A stretch of 64,000 nt of DNA from Aaosphaeria pasadenensis (taxonomy: Eukaryota > Ascomycota > Dothideomycetes > Pleosporales), in NCBI GenBank assembly GCA_022813625.1, contig JAKLMB010000025.1, positions 310,001-374,000 of the forward strand, written 5' to 3'. How positions within the stretch are numbered: position 1 is the stretch's first letter; every line of letters begins with the position of its first letter. The notes under the pieces were generated by a model. That model searched no databases, was not told the DNA's origin, and saw nothing but the letters and a program-made list of their open reading frames with translations. Positions 33,282-44,817 of this stretch are shown one piece after another. The position numbers and the translations under genes were made by a program.

Positions 33282-35577
33282 ATGATGAAGAGAAACCCTG
33301 CATCCTTCCAATTGACTTGCATTCTATTGTCACTTGCAGCCAGCTGTATGATACTATTGTACTTCGGAGGATTCAAAGCTTCATGTTCGAGCACGTGGTT
33401 GAAGCGTAAAACCATCACTTTCGAGGATCTGCAAGAATTGATTAAAACAACACCGGATTCAAATGCAGCACGAAGATCGAATCGATACTACTCCTCTGGG
33501 CCGCATTTGGCGGGCACCAACCTTTCCCAGGTATTATGGACAAAGGATTTATGGACTTCTTGGGGTTTAGAATCCCAAATCGTCTCGTATGATGTTTACT
33601 TGAATCGACCCGCAGGCCATAGTCTGACGCTCCTTCAACGACCTGAAGCAATCGCCGACAGAGCAGAACCAAAGGTTCTTTATGAGGCGAAGCTCGCAGA
33701 AGATCCTCTAGAAGAGGACCCGACCAGTTCTGACCCACTCAGAATACCGACTTTTCACGGCTATAGTGCATCTGGATACGCCACCGCGCAATATGTCTAC
33801 GTCAATTATGGCACCTATCAAGACTTCGAAGACCTTGTTAATGCTAATGTAAGCCTCGAAGGGAAGATTGCGATCGCAAAGTATGACAAAACCTGGCGTG
33901 GGATGAAAGTGATGCGAGTGGAGCAACTTGGCATGGTTGCCGCTGTGCTCTATACCGACCCTGGCGATGATTATTTCAAAGAGTCCGACGGTTTTGAACC
34001 CTATCCCAATGGCCATGCAAGACAGCCTAGCAGTGTGCAGCGAGGCTCGGTTCTGAGCATTAGTAGGCGGAGCCTACCCAACCATCTTGGAGTGAATAAG
34101 GGAACTGATGTGCATATTAGATTGGCAGCCGGGTGACCCATCCACACCTGAATATCCGTCCCTTCCAGGAGCCCCTCGAGTGAAACCCGACGACATGTTC
34201 GGTCTGCCTAAGATACCTTCACTGCCAATATCTTATGAGGATGCTGTGCCTATATTGAAGGCCCTCAACGGCCATGGTCCACCAGCATCATCTTTCGGCG
34301 AGAAGTGGCAGACAGGAGGTTTGCAATACAAGGGAGTTGAATACAACATTGGACCGTCACCTTCTGAGATTGTTCTTCGCGTGAACAACAGCCAGGCATA
34401 CGAGTTCACCACGATACATAATCTTCTCGGCTATATAAATGGTACACAGAGCGAAGAGGTTGCTATACTAGGTAATCATCACGACTCATGGACACTGGGT
34501 GGTGCTGGTGACCCTCACAGTGGCTCTGCCGCACTGAATGAGATTGTGCATAGTTTCAGTAGAGCTGTCAAGCTGGGGTGGAAGCCTCGACGCACACTAA
34601 TATTCGCTCGTTGGGACTCTGAAGAGTATGGCATGACCGGCTCCACAGAATGGGTCGAGCAGCACCTGAGATGGCTGTCAGACTCTGCGGTGGTCTATAT
34701 CAACTCGGATCCTGGAGCTACAGGCGCGGAACTTTTCGTCAGATCCGCGCCCTTGTTGGACCATGTGTTCCTCCGCACCGCCCACAACGTAATTTCGCCG
34801 AATCAAACGATACCAGGTCAGACTTTGGGCGACTTATGGACGACAGGAATCAGCACTTTGGGAGGAGGCAGCGACTACTCGGCATTCCTTGACCATGCTG
34901 GAGTGACCTCTGCCGACCTTGGATTTGGCCCAGAAAAGAATGCGCCAACATACCATTATCATTCCAACTATGACAATATCACGTACATGGAGAAGATTAT
35001 CCACCCAGACTATGAGTATCACACGGCTCTTGCTCGGATGTGGGGCCTTGTTGCTGCGGAGCTTGTGGAGAAACCTGTGATTCCGTTCAATGTGACGCAC
35101 TATGCAGTGAAACTAGTGTCGTACGTGATGGAAGTCAAGAGACTCTATACCAAGAAAGGTCTCGCCCTTAGCGACGATATATTTGATTGTCTGGATTCCG
35201 CTGCAGGCCGATTCAAGAAGGTCGCAACACGATTCGACCAAGATGTCTATATCTTGTCTAGATCTCTAAGCCAACGAAAGACATCCTGGTTACAATACTT
35301 TCGATTTGATCAACAAAGTCGCTTAGATTCAAAGCTGAAGAGCGTGAATACCAAATTGCGCGACCTGGAAAAACAGTTTCTCTACGATGAAGGGTTAGAC
35401 GGCCGACCTTGGTTCAAGCACACTGTTTTCGCGCCTGGGTTTTGGGAAGGCTATAAGGGGATAACACTGCCTGGTCTACGAGAAAGTATCACGGCAGGAG
35501 ATGAAGAGAGGATTGTACGATGGATCGGTATTGTGACTGCAGCCTTTGAGCGCGCGAGCGACTTGCTTGAAAATTAA
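33282..35577 (+). CDS. M28 peptidase, glutamate carboxypeptidase II-like (Vps70 type)
   Basis: The model is join(33282..34062,34121..35577), 745 residues. The 58-nt intron (GTAGGC..ATTAG) restores the family block NWQPGDPSTP. A short cytosolic tail and one membrane helix (about 11-30, LTCILLSLAASCMILLYF) predict a type II protein with a lumenal catalytic part. After the protease-associated domain come the zinc ligands by comparison with GCPII: H380 (NHHDSW), D391 (GDPHSG), E428 as general base with E429 (RWDSEEYG), D457 (INSDPG) and H541 (YHSNYD). All are present, so it should be active. A C-terminal dimerisation domain follows (about 600-745). In yeast the relative Vps70 affects vacuolar sorting. 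A second ATG lies three bases downstream. Confidence 0.93.
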
Positions 35578-37531
35578 GATGTTAGCAGAGGTTATGGAAT
35601 CAGAAAATGTACTGGTTCGTCTCGCAAGTTCGTGTCCTTGCAATAGTCAACATGAATGCATTTGCTTGCCTGAATTCATCTTGATTGGCCAGTGGCATTT
35701 AACGAATCGCCTCGCGAGAACAAGAACTCGCAACAGCATTGGCCGTGGTTATCCTACAAACCACAATGCAGAAATGGCCTTATGCACGCCTCAGCCCTGC
35801 CATCTATCCCCACAGGCAGCAAGGATGGGAAATATGGGGTTTTGGATGGAGGGATGGGAAGTCGGTAATTCTCCACAATCGATCTAGACCCCAGGATCGT
35901 CGTATGCATCGCATCCTACGAGTACCAGCAAGCCAACACCGCCTCGCCTCACCACCCCCCACAGCTGAGGGGCGCGATGGCATCGGGGGAGATCCTACTC
36001 TACTCTCGATTCGATCTGGCGTGGGATCGGACATCCTATTTCGTCTCCCTATGGCTTTTGTCCTGTCTCCACCCGCCCCCGATGCAGAATAAGCCATTCG
36101 AGCTAGGCGGGTTGAGGCAACTGAGACCGTGACTTTGATGCTGTTTTACGTCCGACGTTGTCATGCTCGGTGAACTGCGATAGGATGAGTGTAGTAGGTA
36201 TATGAGGGTGTCTGACGTTCAGTTTCGCCGTAGGGAGGGTGGTGAATGATAAGACATAGGGGCCGAGATTGATTGCTGTGGGCGTTGTGTTTTATGGTTG
36301 TTTAGCATGAATGGTCGGGGTTGACGTTTGGAGGCGTAGCTTTGTCCGCCGAGAAGCACAACGGAAGCTGAGTACAGGCTTCCCGATTCGGACGGACATC
36401 ACTAGCGAGAGTGTGTGAGACATGGTACTAACTAGAGTATACGATGATGTCAGCGTGTCAACAACCAACCACAGGGAAAAGATGGTATCTCTATGGTTAT
36501 GGGGGAGGGCGGGTTTGGTACTGGGAGCGACAGGATACGTAGGATTTGTGCGACGCGCCCAGGGATGGGGGCGTGATGGCAGGGGTCTTTTGGCTGTCCA
36601 AGGGTGGCTTGTGAGGCTGAAGCAGGTTGTGCCGCCTCAGAAAGGCGAATGAGGATATCGATATTATTGCGTTTGATGTTGAGAACGTGATACGCGCCAG
36701 CGAACGAGATAGAGCAGTTTGGCTCTCGCCTATGTGGTTGGGCAGTCCTGCCAGCGAAGCGCATTATCGAAACGTCAAGATGGGAGAGTCAAAAACCTGA
36801 TTGAGTCATGGTTTCATTGCTCGCTTGCTTGCTCACAACATTCGGTCGGTCTCGTTTGTGAGGCTGTCTAATGACTAGGTAGGTATTTGTTGTTGTCCGG
36901 CAATCAGATCCATACAAATCCCATCCATGCGCTGGCAGGGTGAGCCAACGATTCCTCCATCCGTCCCTTTCGTGTCCTCTCATGCGCCACAATCACAACC
37001 TCAGGTGGGCAAGGTAGTCAACAACCATACATAAGCAACGTTGCACCCAAGTTCATGACATCCTCTGAATCCGTTGCTTTTCCCCAATATTACTCTGTGC
37101 AGTGCAGTATTGTGAATACCCCAACAACTCTCTTTGTCGCGCTCCCTTTCCTGTCCCCTTTGGTGTTAGTGGCTTGCATGCGAGAGTGAGGTGAATGAAA
37201 GACTGCCAGAGGTGAAAGCGAGTGAAACAAAGAGACCATGGAAAGGGTGAAGCCACAAAGTCATTGTAGGCCTACCTCACAATACTCTCACCTGGGTGAC
37301 CACCACGAAAAAACTCAACCTCAACATTGCGTTGGGCGGTACGGCAATTCATACGACCACTGTTCGCTGGACTCAACAACGATCAGCTTCGCAGAAAAAG
37401 TTGCACTCTCAACCCATCGTGCGTGTATAAACTGCTCAGATCGCGCCCCGACTTTCCTCCCACCTTGACAGAACACGAACACGAACACCCATCCACCTTC
37501 AAACAGAACAGCAGCCGTGACTGACGAAGCC
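35578..37531. other. 2 kb intergenic region
   Basis: Frames of up to about 115 codons lack motifs and are not accepted. The last 300 bases are CA/AC-rich, as in a 5' leader of the gene starting at 37532. No repeat or RNA gene was recognised. Confidence 0.45.
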
Positions 37532-38521
37532 ATGGCCTCCTCCACCACAATGAGCGTTTGCGAGTCAAACGCTGCAACTCCAGCATCCAACCCCTTGCGC
37601 GACCAGAAGGTACCGGGCAAGTCCATCATCGGGAACTATTTCGCACAAAACCCCGAGGCTCGCCAGCAGCAGCAACCGGCACCCCCGAGTCCACCGACGT
37701 CTCTTTCGAGCAATGTGTCATTGCGTGAAGCCCAGATGATCAAGGATTGGGCCTCTATCCCGCCTCCACCTCAAGAATGCGACCGCATTGCCTACTGTTC
37801 ATGGACTCATTTCACTTCTGACAACAGTCTCCGTAACCCACATGCTAGCATGCGAGCGTCCGACATCTGCGATCGCGGGGTTACAGTCGGTCAGTACAAG
37901 CCATATTCTCATGAGCGCAATCCTCTGGGCGACGAGGAAGCGATCGCGAAGGCAAACCACATCCGGGGCCAGAAGTTGCAAGAAATGAACCGTGCCAGGC
38001 AAGGTAGATACAGCCAATGTAGCTGGAGTGGCAGCCGCACTTCTGCTGAAGTTTCCTCCTGTTCGACCCAGTCAGACGGCAACACCAGCGCCCTCAGTTC
38101 CCTAGTTGAGAGTCAGCCCATTGGTTACTTCAAAAAGCAGCCGATACGGAATGTCAGTACTAGTTCGCTTCTTACCCTCTCTATGAGGTCGACCCCCGCC
38201 ACGTCAGTTGGTGAACACTCCAACCTCGACAGCGCTCGACAGACGAGCTTCGCGAGCATCGCCAGTCAGCTGAGGAAAATGGAAATTTCCCCATCCATGC
38301 TTCCAGATGCTTTCGACAGCGACTCAGATTCCGATGTCGAGAAAGACGATGCCAAGAAGAACAAGAAGAGCCTCAACCTGAAGCAAAAGTCACAGGAGAA
38401 GGAGTGGGAAAGGACGCTCAAGGAGGCTAGAAAGGGCAAAGCGAAGCAACAGGACGAGGAGGAGATTGGCGACTTCCTGGATGATCTCAAGAAAAGACAA
38501 CGGTCTATTGAGCAACAATGA
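37532..38521 (+). CDS. Hypothetical protein with acidic/basic C-terminus
   Basis: An intron-less ORF of 329 residues; the ATG is in AAGCCATGGCC context after a CA-rich leader. The N-terminus is Ser/Pro/Gln-rich (QQQQPAPPSPPTS). A possibly folded block lies at about 65-150 (LREAQMIKDWASIPPPPQEC). A Ser-rich middle follows, and the last 70 residues are charged, with an acidic run (DSDSDSDVEKDD) and predicted coiled coil (QKEKEWERTLKEARKGK-like). There is no signal peptide or membrane segment. The family was not recognised; a nuclear or cytosolic regulatory protein would fit but is a guess. Confidence 0.75.
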   Translation: MASSTTMSVCESNAATPASNPLRDQKVPGKSIIGNYFAQNPEARQQQQPAPPSPPTSLSSNVSLREAQMIKDWASIPPPPQECDRIAYCSWTHFTSDNSLRNPHASMRASDICDRGVTVGQYKPYSHERNPLGDEEAIAKANHIRGQKLQEMNRARQGRYSQCSWSGSRTSAEVSSCSTQSDGNTSALSSLVESQPIGYFKKQPIRNVSTSSLLTLSMRSTPATSVGEHSNLDSARQTSFASIASQLRKMEISPSMLPDAFDSDSDSDVEKDDAKKNKKSLNLKQKSQEKEWERTLKEARKGKAKQQDEEEIGDFLDDLKKRQRSIEQQ

Positions 38522-39033
38522 CTGATGGATTCGGAAAACACATTTACTGGTTATTGCCGGTAACAGCATATTGAAACATTGCATGGCATTGGGAAAGGTT
38601 GCATAACGACTTTCAATTTTCGACTGGATACCCACCCCACAAACCCACACTTTAATGGCTAATAATGGTACTATTTTATCTGTTCTGGTCGAGGTCTCCG
38701 CAAAAGAGACTCGGAGCAAGGATAGAATCGATGAGGACGAGGATGAGGATGAGGAGGATGATGATGAGGAATGGACACGAGATGACAGGACAGGAAGTCT
38801 TTGGATGGTCACGTGGCATCTTGAGTTCCAAAGGTCTAACTTGATTGGGCCTTGGTCCTCCGCCGATGCATGCAGGGCCATTCGATGACGGAAGTTCTTC
38901 ACAGTGGACTTCCGACCTCCCCTCACAATCAATTAATTAACTACACCCAATAACTAATACTTTTTCACTGCATATGCATCTCCTCTCAATGGAACTGCTT
39001 CAGTATCGATAACCCCAAATAAATTCAATTATC
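38522..39033. other. Intergenic with GAGGAT-rich tract
   Basis: A purine triplet run (GAGGAC/GAGGAT, 38731-38770) encodes acidic residues in the frame 38655..38888, which otherwise has no support. It is probably UTR and promoter of the downstream gene. Confidence 0.45.
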
Positions 39034-39843
39034 ATGGAACGAATTCTTCTCCTTTCTTCCTCAAAACCCCTTTCCAGAGCTTTGAATGTGACATTCTCTT
39101 CCGCAACCACCTCGAGATCCTTCTCCTCGCACACTGTTCGGCCGACTCCAAACCGCGTATTGTTTCGAAGCGTACCATCCTCTCGACCTACCCCGTACCG
39201 ATGTCTCCATGCCACTCGCTCATCTCAGTATGCGTCAAGTCCACCCAAGTCGCGCGATCGGGGCCCGAAGAGTGACGAAGATACACAAACCGACTTTGGG
39301 AATCTGGATGTGCTGCGCAATAGTGTAGCCCCCGCAACCTCGATCGATGCTTGCACCGGAGAAGGATTTGCGCTCAATAATCAAATGAGAATAGGAGGAT
39401 GCGGTGTGCTGCTCGTTGGTGGGGAAGTATTCAGGTGGCGGCCTTGGTTAGTTGGTAAAGAGAAGGAAGAGAAATCAAGCTCCAACAGCGTTCATGATGA
39501 GCTGAAGGGCACGCTGAAGAATGCGAAAGGGCAATGGGAGGTACAGGACGAAGCCTGGGGTCTTTTCGACCTCCTCTACCCAAAACCAGGTATGTTGCTA
39601 ATGTCACCATGCTGTAGAAAGTCAGTATTTAATCAGATTACAGACCTCCTCATTATCGGCACCGGGCCGCACATGCTGCCAATCGCACCAAAAGTACGCA
39701 CCCACCTAAACAACCTGGGAATACGGCTCGAGATTCAAGACACTCGCAATGCTGCCGCTCAATTCAATCTTCTAGCGACGGAACGGGGTGTTTCACAGGT
39801 CGCTGCTGCTCTAATCCCCATTGGGTGGAGAGAGAGCAAGTAG
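39034..39843 (+). CDS. Mitochondrial complex I assembly factor, NDUFAF3/DUF498 family
   Basis: The model is join(39034..39589,39644..39843), 251 residues. The N-terminus (1-75) is rich in Ser, Arg and hydroxylated residues without acidic ones until about residue 73, a good mitochondrial presequence. The mature part shows the family block DLLYPKPDLLIIGTGPHM, which only appears after removal of the 54-nt intron (GTATGT..TTACAG). It is followed by LGIRLEIQDTRNAAAQFNLLATERG. NDUFAF3-type proteins help to assemble the Q-module of NADH dehydrogenase in the matrix. The intron is a multiple of three and has no stop, so a retained form would be 18 residues longer. Confidence 0.9.
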   Translation: MERILLLSSSKPLSRALNVTFSSATTSRSFSSHTVRPTPNRVLFRSVPSSRPTPYRCLHATRSSQYASSPPKSRDRGPKSDEDTQTDFGNLDVLRNSVAPATSIDACTGEGFALNNQMRIGGCGVLLVGGEVFRWRPWLVGKEKEEKSSSNSVHDELKGTLKNAKGQWEVQDEAWGLFDLLYPKPGMLLMSPCCRKSVFNQITDLLIIGTGPHMLPIAPKVRTHLNNLGIRLEIQDTRNAAAQFNLLATERGVSQVAAALIPIGWRESK

Positions 39844-40211
39844 GGCTCTCTCTCACCTTCACCTTGACTTCCTATGTAGAATTACTGTAAAATCATGACG
39901 AATCACGAACGTTGCTACTTGAAACGAAAACACCCAGCCATTTGCACTTTCTGCACCACATTGACTCCCCCAGTCCAAAAAGATATCTCTTCTCCACGTT
40001 GGCTCCCCAAGCCTCGCGTCACATCCTCTAAGGCATTATAGCCATCACTTCATATCATTGTATTCTTTTGACGCCCTTTACTTCAAGTCTCTACACGCGC
40101 GGCAAAAGCCCGCCAAGGTCAACTTCACATCCACCTGCTGCTCCTTGACCGTCAAACGACCTTTCAACCATCACCGTCTGTGCCGCGCTCCAGTTGCTAC
40201 GCTTTGATATC
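39844..40211. other. Intergenic
   Basis: A short spacer that should hold the 3' end of the assembly-factor gene and the promoter of the next gene in the same direction. Nothing further was recognised. Confidence 0.45.
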
Positions 40212-42154
40212 ATGGCTTCCAATTCAAACCCGTCAACGACCTCGGAAGTACCCCCATATACTGCCGAGCGCGGAGACGATGACGACAAAATTGTGCCTTC
40301 GCAGTCGGGTTCACGCGACGAAAACGCACCAGCGTCTCCACAACAACCTCCCGATCTAGAGCGCAGAGAATTCGAAGATTTCCAACGGTGGGTCGACGCA
40401 TGCGACAGCCCACTGTCAGACGTTGGACATATCCCGTCGGAGGGCGGTGGTGTAGGATCACAGGCTGAAGACCATGTCTCGCCGCCCTTCGGGCCCGCCA
40501 TTTGGGATATGCCTGCGACTCCACGAGAAGGTGCACCCGAAGGCACGAACCGGCGCTATACCCTCATGTCCAATCACGCTGGGGACTTTGCGGCGCGCAT
40601 CCTGGAGACGGATGAAATGCTGCCATTGTTGAAGCAGCTGAAGGCTACGTCTGCAAATCGTCTCCCTCCTGCTCGACCCAACAGGGCTGGAATTACATAT
40701 ATGGATTTGGTTATCAAGCGTCTGCTTCGCATTGGAGATATAATCAAACGAGAGGTGCATGACCAGGAACTCCAGCCCTGGCATGAAATGGCACTCTGGT
40801 AAGTTTTGTGCTTTATCTGTACAATATTCTTCTGCCTTCTGCCCTCTGCCCTCTGCCCTCTATGTTCTTCCTTTGCCTCCCCAGAACACGATGGATTCTT
40901 GAACAAGAAGTGAGACTTCAATGTAATTTGGGGAATATCAAGTCGACTCGGGATTTCATACCATATCAAATGGCAGACTACCTCGAAGATCTAGACTCAT
41001 TATCCTCTAGGAGATACCTTGCGGAAAGGTATTGGCCAGTTCCCGGCCAACAGCTCCCTGATTGTACTTACCCACATATCCGTGTACGCGAATATTACCA
41101 GAACGAACGGATTTTCCTCACTCGGGCTGGCCGCGCTTCTTCCGACAGCGATGTTGCTCTCTACGATACAGATGAAACGGATGACAATGCAGCTGATAAC
41201 GGGAATCATGACAGCAATCATGACACGGTGAATGGTAGTCCTGGGCCACAAGGTGATGATCAAGCAAGAGAAGACAAAGGGCAGCAGAGCAGCAGCGCAC
41301 AAACGGAAGTTGGCCCGATCTCCAAGTCAATTGAGAATGAGCTGCCTGCTCGACTTGAGCCATTTCCCCAATTCGACCTAAATGCTAAACCGAAGTTAAT
41401 GCAAATCAAATTCATACAGCGCTCTGATGGTTTGGGGTTCTCTAAGGATAGAGATTCACTGGTAAGAGCAAGAAGGGGTAGGGGACCAACTCCCTTCTCT
41501 CGTCCGGTTCGCCGAATCCCAATCGCGACAGAGCAACCTGCGGAATCTCTACCTTACTTCCAAAACGAGGGGTCACCAAAACGGCAAAGACTAAGCCCCG
41601 AGCAGGATATCGGACGCATGCAAGACTTCTACGCATACTGCCAGGCGCTCTGTTTCCAGGAAGAAATTGATGTTGCATACGCGGACATCATGGCAGATAT
41701 GAGCCGTTATTCTCAAGAAGAATCCGATGCTCTGCTCGAAGATTTTGATAAGCCTGAGACTGCAGCTGATGTGGGAATGGCATTGCTCGCAAACGTTCAG
41801 TCAGCAACAATGACTTTCGGCCCTATCAGACACGCGATGATCGCAAGAGACAGGAAGCCCAGCACCGCCCCCGGTTTCAAACCTCCCGTGAATGCGGATA
41901 ACATCCTGGAGTATCAAGACAATCGGCAAGGGGATGTGTTTGCCCTCACCTCGAACATGGATATGGTCAGAGTCAATGAGGACTCTCGAGCTGCCGAGGT
42001 TAACGCCGTTGATATTGTTAACCATGGAGGCAAGCAGGAATTTCAGATTGCCAAGACCAAGGACGTTGATCATCCTGACCATGGAGTGGACGATAGTGGA
42101 GATGATGATAACGGTGGCATCAAATTGAATCTGGGCTCGAATACTGGGTTGTAG
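40212..42154 (+). CDS. Hypothetical two-exon protein
   Basis: Two long open frames (40212..40798 and about 40808..42154) clearly belong together but do not join simply. The donor after TG at 40799 is strong (GTAAGT). The best acceptor, CCCCAG at 40884, comes after a pyrimidine tract of 7-bp repeats, yet gives a TGA codon at the junction. The acceptor at 41010 (CTCTAG) keeps the frame. The model join(40212..40798,41011..42154) then gives 576 residues. The N-terminal part is Pro/Ser-rich. A helical segment follows at about 140-195 (LPLLKQLKATSANRL, MDLVIKRLLRIGDIIKREV). The C-terminal part is acidic and disordered. No known domain was recognised. Confidence 0.6.
40832..40859 (+). repeat. 7-bp tandem repeat in an intron
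   Basis: CTGCCTT is followed by three copies of CTGCCCT. The array forms the pyrimidine tract in front of the CCCCAG acceptor at 40884. Confidence 0.75.
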
Positions 42155-42382
42155 CATAGCCGGCCTCAGCGGTGTTCCATGGGTTGGCCAGCATGAATGT
42201 TCTCGAGATGCTGTCTTCCACACTGTATATTATTCTCTGACTTGATCAGTTACTGGTAGGAACTAATGGGAATTTTCATCCCCAACTCTCTATCAAATGC
42301 TTTCACTCATACATGACTCCTTGATCGATCTTTTGTGACTTGCATTCTCTTGATTTACTTTTATATATACACTCCGCCAGCC

Positions 42383-43945
42383 TCATATAGACCCAATTCC
42401 AAGCCCCTCAAAAACAACATCCCGACATCTCTCTAAGAAATCCAGCACCTCCTTCTCCTCATGCCACGCATCATTCCACGCAGCACTGACTGTCAACTCC
42501 CCCTTAAACGTCCCCAAAAACAACCCCAACCCATTCCCCAGCTCCTCCCCCGTAACCCACACATCACCCACCCTAAACCTTCCAACCTCCGGCGCGACGA
42601 TCTCGTCCACCCTCCCCATACTCGACATCGACACCGACGGCGCAACCCTCGGCGGCGGGACAGGGAAATGCAGTTCCGACTCCTTCTTCAACGGAAGCTT
42701 TGGTATCCCTAGCGCCCACAGCGAGGGCACAAGCATTGTATGCTGCTCGTCGTTCTTCACTGCGAGATAATAATCACTAAACCTTTTCACCACATCTCTG
42801 AACTCTTCCTTCCTCTTCTGCTGCGTGAGACTCGCATCGTCCTCGGGACTTCGGAGCTGTAAATCAACGGTCAGGCTGGCGCCGGAGACGGAGTGGTAGA
42901 GTGCGGCGGCGTGGGCTGCGGAGTTGTAGGGCGGGACGCAGGTGCGGCGCTCGTTGCGGAGTATGTACGTCGTGTAGCGGACTTCTTTCGTCGTTGTGGG
43001 TCGGTTCGGCTGGATGGTGAGGAGGACGAGTGCCGCGGCGGCGTGGAAGGCGTGGGTGGGGGTCATGTTTAAGGTTTTGCATGCGGTGAGGAGGGCGGTG
43101 GTTTGGGTGGGGGTGAGTGTTAGATATGAACGTTGGTGTTTGCCCGGAAGGGTTGACGATGGGTTGCTGGGTTTGTAGGGGAGTGATAGGTCAGGGGGGT
43201 TGGTTGCTGGGTTGGCAAGGATGGTCTTTTGGGCGATAATGGATTCGAGGAGTTGAGTTTGCGCCGGGGTGAGGGTTGGTGGGAGGTTGGCGGCGATGCG
43301 GTAGGAGGGTGAGAGGTTGGCGGATTCGGAGCCGTCGAGAATTGGGGGGATGTATGTGCCCTCGAAGGTCTTGCTGGCGTAGTTCAGGAGACTGTTGAGC
43401 ATCATGAGTGTGCCTACGCCGTCGATGATATCGTGAGGAGAGCGAAAGATGATGTCTCGCCGGATGGAAGCAGTTTCTTTCTCTGAGGTGGACTTGGGTG
43501 GATGGATGAGGAAGAGTGTAGGTAGTTCTGGAGCTGGTGGGTCAGAATTCGCCCATTCTGTTCCTGTTTGGCCGTTGGAGATGATCACGACCGTTTCGTT
43601 CAACCATTCATCTTGCGACAATTTGGTAGTCAATGGGCGATATTGTTTCGTCCACTTGGGCTCAGATCCTGGGGAATAGACGACTTGAGATGCGAGAGTC
43701 GGGTGATCGTAGCGTAGAGTAAGCCACGCCTTTCTGATTGCATCATCAACCTGGTCCTCTGTCGTATCTGAGGAGGAGATATCAACATTGAGGGAGAGAT
43801 ATCCGGTCATGGCAAAGAACATTCGGCCGCTTCCTCTGTAAAGTTCCTTCATGGTAGCGTAGAACTCTTCGATCTCGTCGATTCCACGTTCCCACAATCC
43901 AGGAGCAGTCTGTTGCCAGACAAGACCATTGCCGTAGGGTGACAT
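42383..43945 (-). CDS. Condensation/BAHD-type acyltransferase
   Basis: An intron-less ORF of 520 residues. The catalytic H-x3-D-G motif is at 171-176 (HDIIDG). The first block (GLVWQQTAPGLWERGIDEIEEFY) and the C-terminal strand region (RVGDVWVTGEELGNGLGLFLGTF) resemble fungal CoA-dependent acyltransferases related to trichothecene 15-O-acetyltransferase (Tri3) and condensation domains. Such enzymes acylate alcohols or amines of secondary metabolites. No polyketide, peptide or terpene synthase lies in this window, so the substrate is unknown. The neighbouring minus-strand gluconolactonase, 870 bases upstream, could be co-regulated, but nothing shows that it is. Confidence 0.8.
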   Translation of the reverse strand: MSPYGNGLVWQQTAPGLWERGIDEIEEFYATMKELYRGSGRMFFAMTGYLSLNVDISSSDTTEDQVDDAIRKAWLTLRYDHPTLASQVVYSPGSEPKWTKQYRPLTTKLSQDEWLNETVVIISNGQTGTEWANSDPPAPELPTLFLIHPPKSTSEKETASIRRDIIFRSPHDIIDGVGTLMMLNSLLNYASKTFEGTYIPPILDGSESANLSPSYRIAANLPPTLTPAQTQLLESIIAQKTILANPATNPPDLSLPYKPSNPSSTLPGKHQRSYLTLTPTQTTALLTACKTLNMTPTHAFHAAAALVLLTIQPNRPTTTKEVRYTTYILRNERRTCVPPYNSAAHAAALYHSVSGASLTVDLQLRSPEDDASLTQQKRKEEFRDVVKRFSDYYLAVKNDEQHTMLVPSLWALGIPKLPLKKESELHFPVPPPRVAPSVSMSSMGRVDEIVAPEVGRFRVGDVWVTGEELGNGLGLFLGTFKGELTVSAAWNDAWHEEKEVLDFLERCRDVVFEGLGIGSI

Positions 43946-44817
43946 TATGAGCGATTTTCGCTAGTTTATCATTGTCAGTATCATTATCGACTCTAATGAA
44001 ATTTGGAGGACTCACATGCGCCAAATGAATAAACCTTTGCCAATACGTAGAGTGTTCTACGACGGATACAACCTTCTTTTATATCTGGAAGATTAAAGTC
44101 AGATATCACCAGGGTCCGTCCTTCATGAGCACGATTCACACCATGTGTTATGAGACTTGCAGCCTGGTTGACTTGGTGCAAGTAGATGTGCCGAAGAAAA
44201 GCCACAATAGTGGCAGCCAAATTTCCTAATTGGACTCACGATGCCAATCTTACTAAGGGTACAGTGTTGCGAATGAAGTTTCTCGCAAGCATCTCTGTTT
44301 TCAGACGAGAGTCAATTCACAGTTGTGATCTTGGCATTCTCGCTTAGCAGCTTTGATTGGTGCAGTGTCGGGCCGGAAGCCCATTTGACCATAATCGTCT
44401 TCGTTATGACGGCCCGGGAATCCGTTCTCGGAAAAACTGCGGAATTTTAGAAGATCTGGAGGAGGTCATGAGGTGGTCTTCGAGCGTCAGGCGGGCTGCA
44501 ACAATGATTCATACAATTAATGCGTTTGAACTTGCCAGACATCGGCATCTCTGTGACAGGCTGGAGCCAGAATCATTGTGATAATGGCACACCGCCTTGT
44601 GTTCACGATCCTCGAGGGTCCAAGCGGCGAAAATTGAATATCACAATCGCAGAGGGATGATGCTGGTTCTCTTGAAAGCTTGTTTTAAGCTCTAAGAAAG
44701 CTTCTTTCCGAGCTTTTGAAGTGTTATTACCCAATTAGAAGGTCTGAGTCGGTATGTACATATGATTTTTATACTCGTCCAGTCGGTAAATGTTCACGAC
44801 TTTGGCAAGTCATCTGC
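43946..44817. other. Intergenic, acyltransferase promoter side
   Basis: Short frames only. No operator, repeat or RNA gene was recognised. Confidence 0.45.

Noticed and set aside
38655..38888. Acidic 77-codon ORF
   Set aside because: Its acidic run comes from a GAGGAT triplet repeat; the rest is not protein-like.
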